64,000 nucleotides of DNA from Variovorax sp. UMC13. GTDB lineage: Bacteria; Pseudomonadota; Gammaproteobacteria; Burkholderiales; Burkholderiaceae_C. Within the stretch, counting starts at the first letter, position 1. Each line of letters opens with the position of its first letter. Both the position numbers and the translations under genes were made by a program. Positions 1 through 8,882 of this stretch are shown piece after piece. The notes below the pieces were generated by a model. It was given only the letters and a program-made list of their open reading frames with translations, was not told where the DNA came from and searched no databases. The stretch spans positions 33,244 through 97,243 of the forward strand of contig NZ_LZZW01000042.1 in the NCBI RefSeq assembly GCF_014170375.1. Direction: 5' to 3'.

Positions 1-461
1 GACAGCCGGTCGGCCTGGGCGTCGATCCAGTCGGCGGGGCTGGCGAGCAGGCGCTCGACGGTGTCCCGCACCGGGCCTGCTGCGAGCGGGGCCGCGAACA
101 GCGTGAGCACGCGGCGCAGCGTGGCCTGCCACAGCGGGTCGCGCGGCCAGCCGAAGGCGGGCATCGGCGGCTTCAGGGCCTTGGCCGCGGCCGCGCAGGC
201 AGAGGCATCGGGCACCGCGACCGGTGGATGGTCCTGCAGCGCCTGGTGCTGCGCCGCGGCCAGGTCGGCCACGAACAGCAGGTACTCGCGCATCGGGTGC
301 GAGGCCGCGAGCTGGCGCAGCCGCAGCTGCCGGTCGTGGAAGACCGAAGCCCGCACCGGCAACCGCACGAACGGCATCTGCCGTCCGGCCTGCATGGCGA
401 TTTCCTCGGGGCTGAGAACGCGCGGGGTTCGCGGAAGGGAGTTGCCGGTGCCTGGGTTCAT
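1..461 (-). CDS. fdhE: Formate dehydrogenase accessory protein FdhE (partial, C-terminus outside window)
   Basis: The frame opens at an ATG at 461 and is still open at base 1, so about the first 153 residues are present. The start (SLPRTPRVLSPEEI) and the following segment with VFHDRQLRLRQLA and EYLLFVADLAAAQH resemble the N-terminal half of FdhE, the cytoplasmic factor needed to make membrane-bound formate dehydrogenase active. The cysteine motifs of the family lie in the missing C-terminal part and cannot be checked. The gene begins 9 bases after the fdoI stop, in the usual fdoG-fdoH-fdoI-fdhE order. No strong Shine-Dalgarno is visible, which fits translational coupling. Identity rests on the N-terminal sequence plus the context. 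Confidence 0.8.
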   Translation of the reverse strand, partial: MNPGTGNSLPRTPRVLSPEEIAMQAGRQMPFVRLPVRASVFHDRQLRLRQLAASHPMREYLLFVADLAAAQHQALQDHPPVAVPDASACAAAAKALKPPMPAFGWPRDPLWQATLRRVLTLFAAPLAAGPVRDTVERLLASPADWIDAQADRL

Positions 462-470
462 CGTGGGGGA

Positions 471-1094
471 TTATTCACCGCGTGTCATCTTGCGGTGCCA
501 GAGAGGATGGTTCAGTTTCGCCCATCCTTCGGTGACAGTGCCCCGCGTCATCGCGCGTAGCGTGCCCTTGACCCAGATCGCCGCATAGATGTGCGTGATG
601 ACCGAGAGGATCAGCACCACCGCCGAGACCGAATGCACCAGCACCGCGATGCGCCGCACCGTGATCGGGAAGAAGTGGACGAACCAGGGGCTCCAGAACA
701 TGAAGCCGGTCACGAACAGCAGCAGCAGGCTCAGGCCGAAGGCCCAGAACACCAGCTTCTGGCCGGCGTTGTACTTGCCCACGGGCGGCATCGAGGCCTT
801 GTCGCCCGCGAGCATCTTGGGCGCGTTGGCGATCCATTCGCGGTCGCTGCGGTCCAGCAGGTTCTCGCGCCACATGGTGAAGAACAGGAACACGAAGCCC
901 AGCACCATCGCCACGCCCAGGAAGGGGTGCAGGATGCGGGTCCACGGCCCGCCGCCGAACAGCGCGCTGAAGAAGAACAGCGAGGGATGGAAGAAGGCCA
1001 GGCCCGAGAGTGCGGCGGCGAAGAACATCAGTGCGACGAACCAGTGGTTCATGCGCGTGGCGTCGCGGTAGCGGCGGAGGTATCGCTGGGTCAT
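471..1094 (-). CDS. fdoI: Formate dehydrogenase gamma subunit, cytochrome b556
   Basis: A 207-residue integral membrane diheme cytochrome b that takes electrons from the beta subunit and passes them to quinone. Four hydrophobic segments are visible, at about residues 17-36, 55-75, 113-135 and 149-175. Histidines 17, 56, 154 and 168 fall where the heme b ligands of E. coli FdnI/FdoI lie, and the length (211 in E. coli) agrees. The start at 1094 is chosen because AAGGAG lies six bases upstream; a longer in-frame start at 1142 would run into the preceding gene. It follows fdoH by 16 bases and precedes fdhE by 9, so all are probably one transcript. Confidence 0.93.
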   Translation of the reverse strand: MTQRYLRRYRDATRMNHWFVALMFFAAALSGLAFFHPSLFFFSALFGGGPWTRILHPFLGVAMVLGFVFLFFTMWRENLLDRSDREWIANAPKMLAGDKASMPPVGKYNAGQKLVFWAFGLSLLLLFVTGFMFWSPWFVHFFPITVRRIAVLVHSVSAVVLILSVITHIYAAIWVKGTLRAMTRGTVTEGWAKLNHPLWHRKMTRGE

Positions 1095-1110
1095 CGCATG
1101 CTCCTTGGGT

Positions 1111-2091
1111 TCAGGCGCGCGGGCGGCCGTCGGGTGGCGCATCGAGCGGGGCGACGACTACGCCGTGTTCGGGCGGGGCCTCGATCACCACGATGTCGCC
1201 GTCGTCGTGCTCATCGGTGCCATTGTCTTCCTTGGCCTCGATCGGGCCGACCTTCATGTAGTGGAAGAAGCTGCCGACCACCGCACCGACCATCGCGAAC
1301 ACCGCGAGCGGCTTGGCCACGCCCTTCCACAGCGAGACCAGCGGGCTGATCTTGGGATTGGTGGGCAGGTTGCTGTAAAGCCCGGGGCGGTCGGCATGCT
1401 GCAGCACATACATCACGTGCGTGCCGCCCACGCCGGCCGGGTCGTAGACGCCCGCGTTGGCGAAGCCGCGGTCCTTCAGGTCGACGATGCGTTCCGAGGC
1501 GTACTCGTGCATCGCGTCCTTGGTGCCGAAGTGGATCGCGCCCGTGGGGCAGGCCTTGACGCAGGCCGGCTCCAGGCCCACGCCCACGCGGTCGGAGCAC
1601 AGCGAGCACTTGTAGGCCTTGTTGTCGGTCTTGCTGATGCGCGGCACGTCGAAGGGGCAGCCGGTCACGCAGTTGCCGCAGCCCACGCAGTGCTCGCTGA
1701 TGAAGTCGACGATGCCGTTGCTGTACTTGACGATGGCGCCGGGCGCGGGGCAGGCCTTGAGGCAGCCTGGGTCCTCGCAATGCATGCAGCCGTCCTTGCG
1801 GATCAGCCACTCGAGCTTGCCCGGCTCGGGCTCGACTTCGGCGAAGCGCATCACGGTCCAGGAGTCGGGCGTGAGGTCGTTCGGATTGTTGTAGCTGCCG
1901 CCCACGTCGCCGATCTCGTCGCGCAGGTCGTTCCACTGCATGCACGCGACCTGGCAGGCCTTGCAGCCGATGCAGGTCGAGACGTCGATCAGCTTGGCGA
2001 CTTCCTTCACCTGCGGCCGCCCGCGGGCGTGCGGCGAGGGCGTGGTGGTGGCCGAGCGGGCGGCGATGTCGAGGGTTTGGAGGGAGGACAT
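1111..2091 (-). CDS. fdoH: Formate dehydrogenase beta subunit, four [4Fe-4S] clusters
   Basis: A 326-residue electron-transfer subunit that carries electrons from the catalytic FdoG to the cytochrome FdoI. The first ferredoxin motif CIGCKACQVAC begins near residue 40. Further Cys-rich motifs follow (CMHCEDPGCLKACP, CVGCGNCVTGCPFDVP, CSLCSDR, CVKACPTGAI), giving the four cluster sites expected for FdoH/FdnH. A single hydrophobic segment near residues 275-300 (PLAVFAMVGAVVGSFFHY) is the C-terminal membrane anchor. The N-terminus is about 25 residues longer than E. coli FdoH (300 aa). The start at 2091 is preceded by a pair of palindromic repeats that separate it from fdoG. Confidence 0.95.
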   Translation of the reverse strand: MSSLQTLDIAARSATTTPSPHARGRPQVKEVAKLIDVSTCIGCKACQVACMQWNDLRDEIGDVGGSYNNPNDLTPDSWTVMRFAEVEPEPGKLEWLIRKDGCMHCEDPGCLKACPAPGAIVKYSNGIVDFISEHCVGCGNCVTGCPFDVPRISKTDNKAYKCSLCSDRVGVGLEPACVKACPTGAIHFGTKDAMHEYASERIVDLKDRGFANAGVYDPAGVGGTHVMYVLQHADRPGLYSNLPTNPKISPLVSLWKGVAKPLAVFAMVGAVVGSFFHYMKVGPIEAKEDNGTDEHDDGDIVVIEAPPEHGVVVAPLDAPPDGRPRA

Positions 2092-2105
2092 CAGCGGCTC
2101 CGGTC

Positions 2106-2240
2106 GTCGGTCTTGCTCCTTCCCCCTTTGGGGGAAGGCAGGGATGGGGGCCGGCCTGCGAACAGGCACTGCGCGAGAGCAGAGGCTGTCGTGCCCCCAC
2201 CCCGGCCCTCCCCCAGCGGGGGAGGGAGGAATGCATCGAG
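2106..2240. repeat. Pair of REP-like hairpin repeats in inverted orientation inside the fdo operon
   Basis: Two hairpins lie between the fdoG stop and the fdoH start. The first has nine-base-pair arms with a TTT loop (2118-2138); the second has nine-base-pair arms with an AGC loop (2206-2226). Each is flanked by a G- or C-rich tract (AGGGATGGGGGC and GCCCCCACCCCGG) that is roughly the reverse complement of the other, so the two units face each other. Related units occur at 33727-33770 and at the palindrome centre near 63773. Such pairs can stabilise upstream mRNA or attenuate downstream expression; that role here is inference. Confidence 0.8.
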
Positions 2241-2253
2241 CGCGTGTGTCATC

Positions 2254-5200
2254 TCATGCCTTCTCGATGTTGACCGTGAACGATTTGTACTCGGGCGTCT
2301 GTGTGTTCGCATCGCCCACGAAGGGCGTCAGCGTGTTCACCAGGTAGCCCGGCTTCGCCAGGCCGATGAAGCCCCAGTGGTTGGGCAGGCCCACCGTGTG
2401 CACCGTGCGGCCGTCCACCTGCAGCGCGTTGATGCGCTTGCTCACCAGCGCCACCGCCTTGATGAAGCCGCGCTTGCTGCTGACCTTGACCCAGCCGCCG
2501 TTCTCGATGCCTTTCTCCTTGGCCAGCTCCTCGCCGATCTCGACGAACTGCTGCGGCTGGATGATGGCCGAGGTGCGCACGTTCTTGGTCCAGTAGTGGA
2601 AGTGCTCGGTGAGCCGGTAGCTGGTCGCCACATACGGGAAGTCCTTGGGCACGCCCAGCCGTTCGAGGTCGCCCTGGAAGATGCGCGCCGCGGGGTTGGC
2701 GCGTGCCACCTCGCTCTTCGGGTGCATCAGGTTGTTGACCAGCGGCGACTCGAAGGGCTCGTAGTGCTCGGGCAGCGGGCCCTCGGCCATGCCGGTGGGC
2801 GCGAACAGCCGGGCCACGCCCTCGGCGGTCATGATGAAGGGCCGCACCGCGTCGGCCTCCATCGGGTTCGCGTCGGGCCGGATGTCGGGGATGTCCGATC
2901 CGCTCCAGGCCTTGCCGTCCCAGCGCACCAGCGTGCGTTTGGGAATCCAGGGCTGGCCGGTGGTCGGGTCGACCGAGGCCGCGTTGTAGAGGATGCGGCG
3001 GTTGGCCGGCCAGGCCCAGGTCCAGTTGAGCGCCTGGCCGATGCCGTAGGGGTCGGCGTTGTCGCGCCGCGCCATCTGGTTGCCGGCCTGGGTCCAGGCG
3101 CCGGAATAGATCCAGCAGCCCGAGGCCGTGCTGCCGTCGTCGCGCAGCAGGCCGAAGCCCGAGAGCTGTTCGCCGGCCTTGGCCAGCACCTTGGTCGGGT
3201 CCTTGGGATCGAGCAGGTCGGTCAGGGCCTTGCCGTTGTATTCCATCGCCAGCTCCTGGGCGGAGGGCGCGTGCGGAATCTTGTAGGGCCAGGTCAGGTT
3301 GACGATCGGGTCCGGGAAGGCGCCACCGTCCTTCGCATAGGCGGCGCGGATGCGGCTGAACAGGCCGGCCACGATCTCGATGTCGGGCATGGCCTCGCCC
3401 GGCGGCTCGGCGCCCTTCCAGTGCCATTGCAGCCAGCGGTTGGAATTGGTCAGCGAGCCTTCTTCCTCGGCAAAGCAGGTCGAGGGCAGGCGGAACACCG
3501 TGGTCTGGATGTCGGCGGTCTTGACGTCGTTGAAGGCGCCGAAGTTCTGCCAGAACTCGCTGGTCTCGGTGACCAGCGGGTCGATGGTGACCAGGAACTT
3601 GAGCTTGGACAGCCCGTCGACAATCTTCTTCTTGTCCGGGAACGATCCGACCGGGTTGAAGCCCTGGCAGATGTAGCCGTTCATCACGCCCTTGTTCATC
3701 AGCTCGAAGGCCTGCAGCACGTCGTAGAGCTTGTCGATCTTGGGCAGGTAGTGGAAGGCCCAGTCGTTCTCGGCCTTGGCCGCATTGCCCCACCACGACT
3801 TCTGCATGCTGACGAAGAACTTGGGGTAGTTCTGCCAGTAGCTCATCTGGTTGGGCCGCAGCGGCTTGAGCGCGCGGGTCTTGTAGTAGGTCTCGAGCGT
3901 CTGCTCGCCATCGCGCGCCAGCGACATGTAGCCCGGCAGCGAGTTCGACAGCAGCCCCAGGTCGGTCAGGCCCTGGATGTTGCTGTGCCCGCGCAGCGCG
4001 TTCATGCCGCCGCCCGGCACGCCGATGTTGCCCAGCAGCAGCTGCATGATGGCCGCGGTGCGGATCATCTGCGAGCCGGTGCTGTGCTGCGTCCAGCCCA
4101 GCGCGTACATCACGGTCATCGTGCGGCCCGGCACGCTGGTGCTCGCGATGTACTCGCAGACCTTCAGGAACTTGTCCTGCGGCGTGCCCGTGATGCGGCT
4201 CACCAACTCGGGCGTGTAGCGCGCGTAGTGGCGCTTCATGACCTGCAGCACGCACTGCGGGTCCTGCATCGTCATGTCGACCTTGGCCATGCCGGCCTCG
4301 TCGAGCGCATAGCCCCAGGACTTGGTGTCGTAGTTGCGCTTCTCGGCGTTGTAGCCGCTGAACAGGCCGTCCTCGAATTTGTAGTCAGGCCCGACGATGA
4401 AGGTCGCGTTGGTGTAGTGCCGGACGTACTCGGTCTGGATCTTGTTGTTGGACAGCAGGTAGTTCAGCACCCCCGACAGGAAGGCGATGTCCGAACCGGC
4501 GCGCACCGGTGCGTAGTAGTCGGCCATGGCGGCCGAGCGCGTGAAGCGCGGGTCGACCACGACCAGCCGCGCCTTGTTCTGCTTCTTGGCCTCGATCACC
4601 CACTTGAAGCCGCACGGATGCGCTTCCGCGGCGTTGCCCCCCATGATCAGCACGACATCCGCGTTCTGGATGTCCTGCCAGTGGTTGGTCATTGCGCCTC
4701 TGCCGAACGTCGGGGCCAGACTGGCCACCGTCGGTCCGTGTCAAACGCGTGCCTGGTTGTCGAAGACCAGCATCCCGAGCGAGCGGAATGCCTTGTGGGT
4801 GATGTAGCCCGTTTCGTTGGAGGAGGCCGAGGCGCACAGCATGCCGGTGCTCGTCCAGCGGTTGACCACCGCGCCATCGGCGTTGGTGCGCTGGAAGTTG
4901 GCATCGCGGTCGGCCTTCATCAGCTTGGCGATGCGGTCGAAGGCCGAATCCCAGCTGATGCGCTTCCACTCGTTGCTGCCGGCCTCGCGCACCTCGGGGT
5001 ACTTGAGCCGGTTCGGGCTGTGCACGAAGTCGAGCAGGCCCGCGCCCTTGGGGCACAGCGTGCCGCGGTTCACCGGGTGATCCGGGTCGCCCTCGATGTG
5101 CAGCACGTCGGCCACCACGTTCTTGGCCTTGTCGCCCAGGCTGTACATGATGATCCCGCAGCCCACCGAGCAGTAGGGGCAGGTGTTGCGCGTCTCGGTG

Positions 5201-5328
5201 GTGCGGGCCAGCTTGAAGTTGCGGGCCTCGGCCAGCGCGGCGGTGGGCGAGAAGCCCAGCACCACCATGCTGGAGCCGACCAGCCCGGCCCCGCTGACGC
5301 GGAAGAATTGGCGGCGGCTCATGTCCAT
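2254..5328 (-). CDS. fdoG: Formate dehydrogenase alpha subunit, selenocysteine-containing
   Basis: Catalytic molybdopterin subunit that oxidises formate to CO2, 1024 residues when the in-frame TGA at 4743-4741 is read as selenocysteine. A Tat signal (SRRQFF) starts the protein, so the enzyme faces the periplasm. The N-terminal [4Fe-4S] ligands are Cys50, Cys53, Cys57 and Cys92. The TGA is codon 196, the same position as Sec196 of E. coli FdnG/FdoG, flanked by QARV and HGPTVASLAPTFGRGAMTNHW-like sequence as in that family. Both halves are intact and in the same frame, so this is recoding and not a frameshift. AGGAGG lies seven bases before the ATG at 5328. Automated calling would split it into 195- and 824-residue pieces. 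Confidence 0.96.
4703..4743 (-). promoter_or_regulatory. Bacterial SECIS element directing UGA recoding in fdoG
   Basis: Starting at the UGA (4743-4741), the mRNA can fold with a lower stem CCGACG/CGUUCGG (one bulged U) and an upper stem GGCC/GGCC closing the loop AGUCU. The loop sits 21-25 bases after the U of UGA, exactly where GGUCU sits in the E. coli fdhF element, and it resembles the fdnG element GC-AAGUCUU-GC. SelB recognises the GU in this loop. Base pairing was read by eye; the spacing and loop match the established bSECIS model. Confidence 0.88.
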
Positions 5329-5363
5329 GACAGAACCTCCTGAAGCAATGCGCTGTGTTTCAT
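5319..5363 (-). CDS. Possible 14-residue leader peptide overlapping the fdoG start
   Basis: An ATG at 5363 opens a 14-codon frame (MKHSALLQEVLSWT) whose TGA at 5321-5319 overlaps the fdoG start codon region at 5328. The fdoG Shine-Dalgarno AGGAGG lies inside this frame, so translating it would influence ribosome access to fdoG. There is no clear Shine-Dalgarno before it and no sign of a regulatory codon run. It may be chance; it is listed because of the overlap geometry. Confidence 0.2.
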   Translation of the reverse strand: MKHSALLQEVLSWT

Positions 5364-5433
5364 CGTGGTCTTTTCTTGGAAGTCAGGAATCGCAGACGGA
5401 TGCGTCAGGCTCTGGCGGCCTGCTGCCTCTTCT

Positions 5434-5784
5434 TCATTTGGGGGCCGGGCGGCCATCGCCGCCGGTCGGGCTGGCGGGCCCAGCACCGCCGGAGGCCGAT
5501 CCACCCTGGTTGTCGGCCATGCCGCCGATCGCGGTGCCGCCTTCGGACGGTCCTTTCTCGGGAGCGGCTGCTGCCACCTTGTCGCCCGAGGGCGCGGCCT
5601 TGATGCCGGCGGGATAGCTGCTGGAGGGCGGGCCGCCCGATGCCGCGGTCGGGCCTTCGCCGGCGATCGCAGCGGCGGGCTTGGGCGGTGAAGACGGCTT
5701 GCGGTCGCAGCCGGCGAGCGCCACGACGGCGACCAGCGCCAGGACGGCGGCGGTCATCGGACTGCGGGGACATCGAGGGATCAC
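5434..5784 (-). CDS. Small proline/glycine/serine-rich lipoprotein upstream of fdoG
   Basis: A 116-residue protein starting at a GTG at 5784 with AAAGGAG six bases upstream, a better site than the internal ATG at 5757. A hydrophobic signal (AAVLALVAVVALAG) ends in the lipobox LAGC, so the mature protein starts at about Cys26 and is probably a lipid-anchored periplasmic protein. The remainder is low-complexity Pro, Gly, Ala and Ser with no recognised domain. It is co-oriented with the formate dehydrogenase operon and 105 bases upstream of fdoG, so a link is possible but no function can be assigned. Confidence 0.7.
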   Translation of the reverse strand: MIPRCPRSPMTAAVLALVAVVALAGCDRKPSSPPKPAAAIAGEGPTAASGGPPSSSYPAGIKAAPSGDKVAAAAPEKGPSEGGTAIGGMADNQGGSASGGAGPASPTGGDGRPAPK

Positions 5785-5796
5785 GGCGTGCTCCTT

Positions 5797-5830
5797 TGCG
5801 TCTCAGGGTGCGTCTCAGGGTGCGTCTCAG
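5797..5830. repeat. Three tandem 12-bp repeats upstream of the lipoprotein gene
   Basis: The unit TGCGTCTCAGGG occurs at 5797-5808 and 5809-5820, with a 10-base third copy at 5821-5830. The array overlaps the leader of the lipoprotein gene between the divergent starts at 5784 and 5910. A short inverted repeat ACCCT-ACT-AGGGT lies near 5865. Function unknown; it may bind a regulator or be a slippage product. Confidence 0.75.
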
Positions 5831-5909
5831 TTTAGCGACACATCATCGCCCCTGGCCATCTATACCCTACTAGGGTGGACCCGTACCGGCGTCGGCTATC
5901 GTCGGCCCC

Positions 5910-8426
5910 ATGAACTCTTCTCTTCGCCTCGGTTGGCGCACGCTCTGGCGCGACCTGCGTGCCGGCGAACTGCGCCTGTTGATCGTCGCCGTGCTGCTGG
6001 CCGTGGCCGCGCTCACCGCCGTCGGCTTCTTCGCCGACCGCCTCAAGGGCGGCCTGCAGCGCGATGCGCGCCAGCTGCTGGGCGGCGATGCGGTGCTGAC
6101 CAGCGACAACCCCACGCCGGCCGCCTTCATCGCGCGTGCGCAGGCGCTGGGGCTCCAGTCCACGACCACCTACGGCTTCCCCACCATGGCGCGCGCCAGC
6201 GATGCGCAGGGCGGCGCGAGCAAGCTGGTGTCGCTCAAGGCCGTGAGCGCCGGCTATCCCCTGCGCGGCAACGTGCAGGTGGCGGCGTCCAGCGATGCGC
6301 CGGGCCAGGTCACGCGCGAGGTGCCGGCGCCGGGCGAGGTCTGGGTCGACCCGCCGCTGCTCGATGCGCTGGGCCTGAAGATCGGCGACACGCTGCTGCT
6401 GGGCGACGCCGGCCTGCGCGTGAGCCGCGTGATCACGCTCGAGCCCGATCGCGGCGGCGGCTTCGCGAGCTTCTCGCCGCGCGTGATGCTCAACCAGGCC
6501 GATGTGGCGCGCACCGCGCTCGTGCAGCCGGCCAGCCGCGTCAGCTACCGCTTCGCGGTGGCCGGCAGCGAGCGCGCGGTCAAGGCCTTCAGCGACGAGA
6601 CCGACGCCAGCCTCAAGAAGGGCGAACTGCGCGGCGCGCGGCTCGAATCGCTGGAAAGCGGCCGGCCCGAGATGCGCCAGACGCTGGACCGGGCCGAGAA
6701 ATTCCTCAACCTGGTGGCGCTGCTGGCCGCGCTGTTGAGCGCCGTGGCCGTGGCGCTGGCCGCGCGCGGCTTCGCGGCCAGCCACCTGGACGACTGCGCG
6801 ATGCTGCGGGTGCTGGGCCAGAGCCAGCGCACCATCGCCGGCGCCTATGCCTTCGAGTTCGCGATCGTCGGGCTGGTGGCGAGCGGGCTGGGCGTGGCGA
6901 TCGGCTTCGGCGTGCACTACGCCTTCGTGCTGCTGCTGGCCGGACTGGTCGAGACCGCGCTGCCCGCGCCCACGCTGTGGCCCGTGGCCTTCGGCCTGGG
7001 CATGGGCCTGGTGCTGCTGTTCACCTTCGGGCTGCCGCCGGTGCTGCAGCTGGCCAAGGTGCCGCCGCTGCGCGTGATCCGGCGCGACGTGGGCGGACTC
7101 AAGCCGGCCTCGCTCGCGGTGCTGGGCATCGGCGCGGCCGGCTTCGTCGCGATGCTGCTGGCGGCCAGCAGCGACCTCAAGCTGGGGCTGATCGCGGTCG
7201 GCGGCTTCGCGGGCGCGGTGGCGGTGTTCGCCGTGCTCAGCTGGGTGGCGGTCAAGGTGCTGCGCCGCAGCGTCAACGAATCGACCGCACCGCGCTGGCT
7301 GGTCCTGGCCACGCGCCAGATCTCGGCCCGGCCCGCCTATGCGGTGGTGCAGGTCAGCGCACTGGCGGTGGGCCTGCTGGCGCTGGTGCTGCTGGTGCTG
7401 CTGCGCACCGACCTGGTGGCGAGCTGGCGCAAGGCCACACCGCCCGACGCGCCCAACCGCTTCGTGATCAACGTGATGCCCGACCAGAGCGAGGCGTTCC
7501 AGAAGTCGCTGCGCGACGGCGGCGTGTCGAACTTCGACTGGTACCCGATGATCCGCGGCCGGCTGGTCGCGATCAACGACAAGGCCGTCTCGCCCGACGA
7601 CTACACCGAGGACCGCGCCAAGCGACTGGTCGACCGCGAATTCAACCTCAGCAACAGCGCCGAGGCGCCGCCGCACAACGGCATCACCGCGGGCGCCTGG
7701 ACGCCGGGCGCCAAGGACGAGGTCAGCGTGGAGGCCGGCCTGGCCGAGACCCTCGGTCTCAAGCTCGGCGACACGCTGCGCTTCGACATCGGCGGCATGC
7801 AGAACGACGCGCGCATCACCTCGCTGCGCAAGGTGGACTGGGGCTCGCTGCATGCCAACTTCTTCGTGATGTACACCGTGGCCTCGCTGCCCGACGTGCC
7901 CGTGACCTACATGGGCGCCTTCCGCGCGCCCGAGACCCGGGGCTTCGACAACGCGCTGGTGCGGGCCTACCCCAACGTCACCAACGTCGACATGAGCGCC
8001 ACCATCGGCCAGGTGCAGCGGGTGCTCGACCAGGTGATCCGCGCGGTCGAGTTCCTGTTCGGCTTCACGCTGGCGGCCGGGCTGGTGGTGCTGTTCGCGG
8101 CCGTCACCGCCACGCGCGAGGAGCGGGCGCGCGAGTTCGCCGTGATGCGCGCCGTGGGCGCGCGCGCCAGCCTGCTGCGACAGGTGCAGCGCGCCGAACT
8201 GGTGGGCGTGGGCCTGCTGGCGGGCTTCCTGGCCAGCATCGCCGCCTCGGCCATCGGCTGGGGCCTGGCGCGCTATGTGTTCGATTTCAGCTGGACCGCG
8301 TCGCCGCTGGTGCCCTTGGCCGGTGCGGCCGCGGGTGCCGTGCTGGCGCTGGCGGCCGGCTGGTGGGGCCTGCGCGAAGTGCTCAACCGCCCGGTCGTCG
8401 ACACATTGCGCCGCGCTGCGGAATAG
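5910..8426 (+). CDS. FtsX-like ABC transporter permease, YbbP type
   Basis: An 838-residue inner-membrane protein of the MacB/FtsX permease superfamily with YbbP-like organisation. One transmembrane helix lies at about residues 20-40, followed by a large periplasmic domain. A block of helices follows around residues 270-470 (for example LVALLAALLSAVAVALAARG), then a second periplasmic domain and a second FtsX block near 710-830 that includes the TREERAREFAVMRAVGA segment typical of the family. YbbP normally works with an ATPase (YbbA) and a TesA-like esterase; no ATPase gene lies next to it here, so the partner must be elsewhere. The ATG at 5910 follows a divergent promoter region. Confidence 0.9.
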   Translation: MNSSLRLGWRTLWRDLRAGELRLLIVAVLLAVAALTAVGFFADRLKGGLQRDARQLLGGDAVLTSDNPTPAAFIARAQALGLQSTTTYGFPTMARASDAQGGASKLVSLKAVSAGYPLRGNVQVAASSDAPGQVTREVPAPGEVWVDPPLLDALGLKIGDTLLLGDAGLRVSRVITLEPDRGGGFASFSPRVMLNQADVARTALVQPASRVSYRFAVAGSERAVKAFSDETDASLKKGELRGARLESLESGRPEMRQTLDRAEKFLNLVALLAALLSAVAVALAARGFAASHLDDCAMLRVLGQSQRTIAGAYAFEFAIVGLVASGLGVAIGFGVHYAFVLLLAGLVETALPAPTLWPVAFGLGMGLVLLFTFGLPPVLQLAKVPPLRVIRRDVGGLKPASLAVLGIGAAGFVAMLLAASSDLKLGLIAVGGFAGAVAVFAVLSWVAVKVLRRSVNESTAPRWLVLATRQISARPAYAVVQVSALAVGLLALVLLVLLRTDLVASWRKATPPDAPNRFVINVMPDQSEAFQKSLRDGGVSNFDWYPMIRGRLVAINDKAVSPDDYTEDRAKRLVDREFNLSNSAEAPPHNGITAGAWTPGAKDEVSVEAGLAETLGLKLGDTLRFDIGGMQNDARITSLRKVDWGSLHANFFVMYTVASLPDVPVTYMGAFRAPETRGFDNALVRAYPNVTNVDMSATIGQVQRVLDQVIRAVEFLFGFTLAAGLVVLFAAVTATREERAREFAVMRAVGARASLLRQVQRAELVGVGLLAGFLASIAASAIGWGLARYVFDFSWTASPLVPLAGAAAGAVLALAAGWWGLREVLNRPVVDTLRRAAE

Positions 8427-8471
8427 GTCTGCGCTCCCAGGGGGCAGGTCCGGCCCCCGACAATCCGGGCC

Positions 8472-8882
8472 ATGCAAATCCAGGACAAACCCAAGTTCGA
8501 CACGCCCTTCGAATGGATCGGCGGCGAGGCCGCTGTCGACGCGCTGGTCACCCGCTTCTATGACCTGATGGACCTCGAGCCGGCGTATACGCGGCTGCGC
8601 GCCGTGCATGGCCCTTCGCTCGACAACGCGCGTCAGCGGCTGTTCTGGTTCCTCTGCGGCTGGCTCGGCGGCCCGCAGCACTACACCGACCGCTTCGGGC
8701 ACCCGATGCTGCGCGCGCGCCACATGCCGCAAAGCATCGGCGGCCATTCGATCGGCATCGCCGAGCGGGATCAATGGCTGGCCTGCATGGACCAGGCCAT
8801 GGGCGAGACCGGTGTCGACGAGGCGCTGCGGACCCGCCTGCGCGACTCCTTCTTCAAGACCGCGGACTGGATGCGCCACTGA
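8472..8882 (+). CDS. Group II truncated haemoglobin
   Basis: A 136-residue heme protein of the 2-on-2 globin family (TrHbO/GlbO type). The N-terminal IGGEAAVDALVTRFYDLM segment, the YTDRFGHPMLRARHMP segment with the probable proximal His84, and Trp102 at the G8 position (DQWLACM) are group II hallmarks. Family members bind O2 or NO and have been linked to redox or nitrosative stress; the specific role here is unknown. The gene follows the permease by 45 bases in the same direction and may share its transcript. Confidence 0.92.
   Translation: MQIQDKPKFDTPFEWIGGEAAVDALVTRFYDLMDLEPAYTRLRAVHGPSLDNARQRLFWFLCGWLGGPQHYTDRFGHPMLRARHMPQSIGGHSIGIAERDQWLACMDQAMGETGVDEALRTRLRDSFFKTADWMRH

Noticed and set aside
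2254..5328. Two separate genes, or a pseudogene, for the formate dehydrogenase alpha subunit
   Set aside because: The break is a single in-frame TGA at the known Sec position with a SECIS hairpin; both sides remain in the same frame and are fully conserved.
1105..5343. Continuous 1412-codon plus-strand open frame opposite the formate dehydrogenase genes
   Set aside because: It is antisense to fdoG, fdoH and part of fdoI, is rich in His, Val, Arg and Asp in the pattern of a reverse-complement frame of high-GC genes, and has no recognisable domain.
5832..8879. Long minus-strand open frame (about 1015 codons) opposite the YbbP-like permease
   Set aside because: Antisense shadow: no start context, composition dominated by Ala, Arg, His, Gln and Gly, and it overlaps two well-supported genes entirely.
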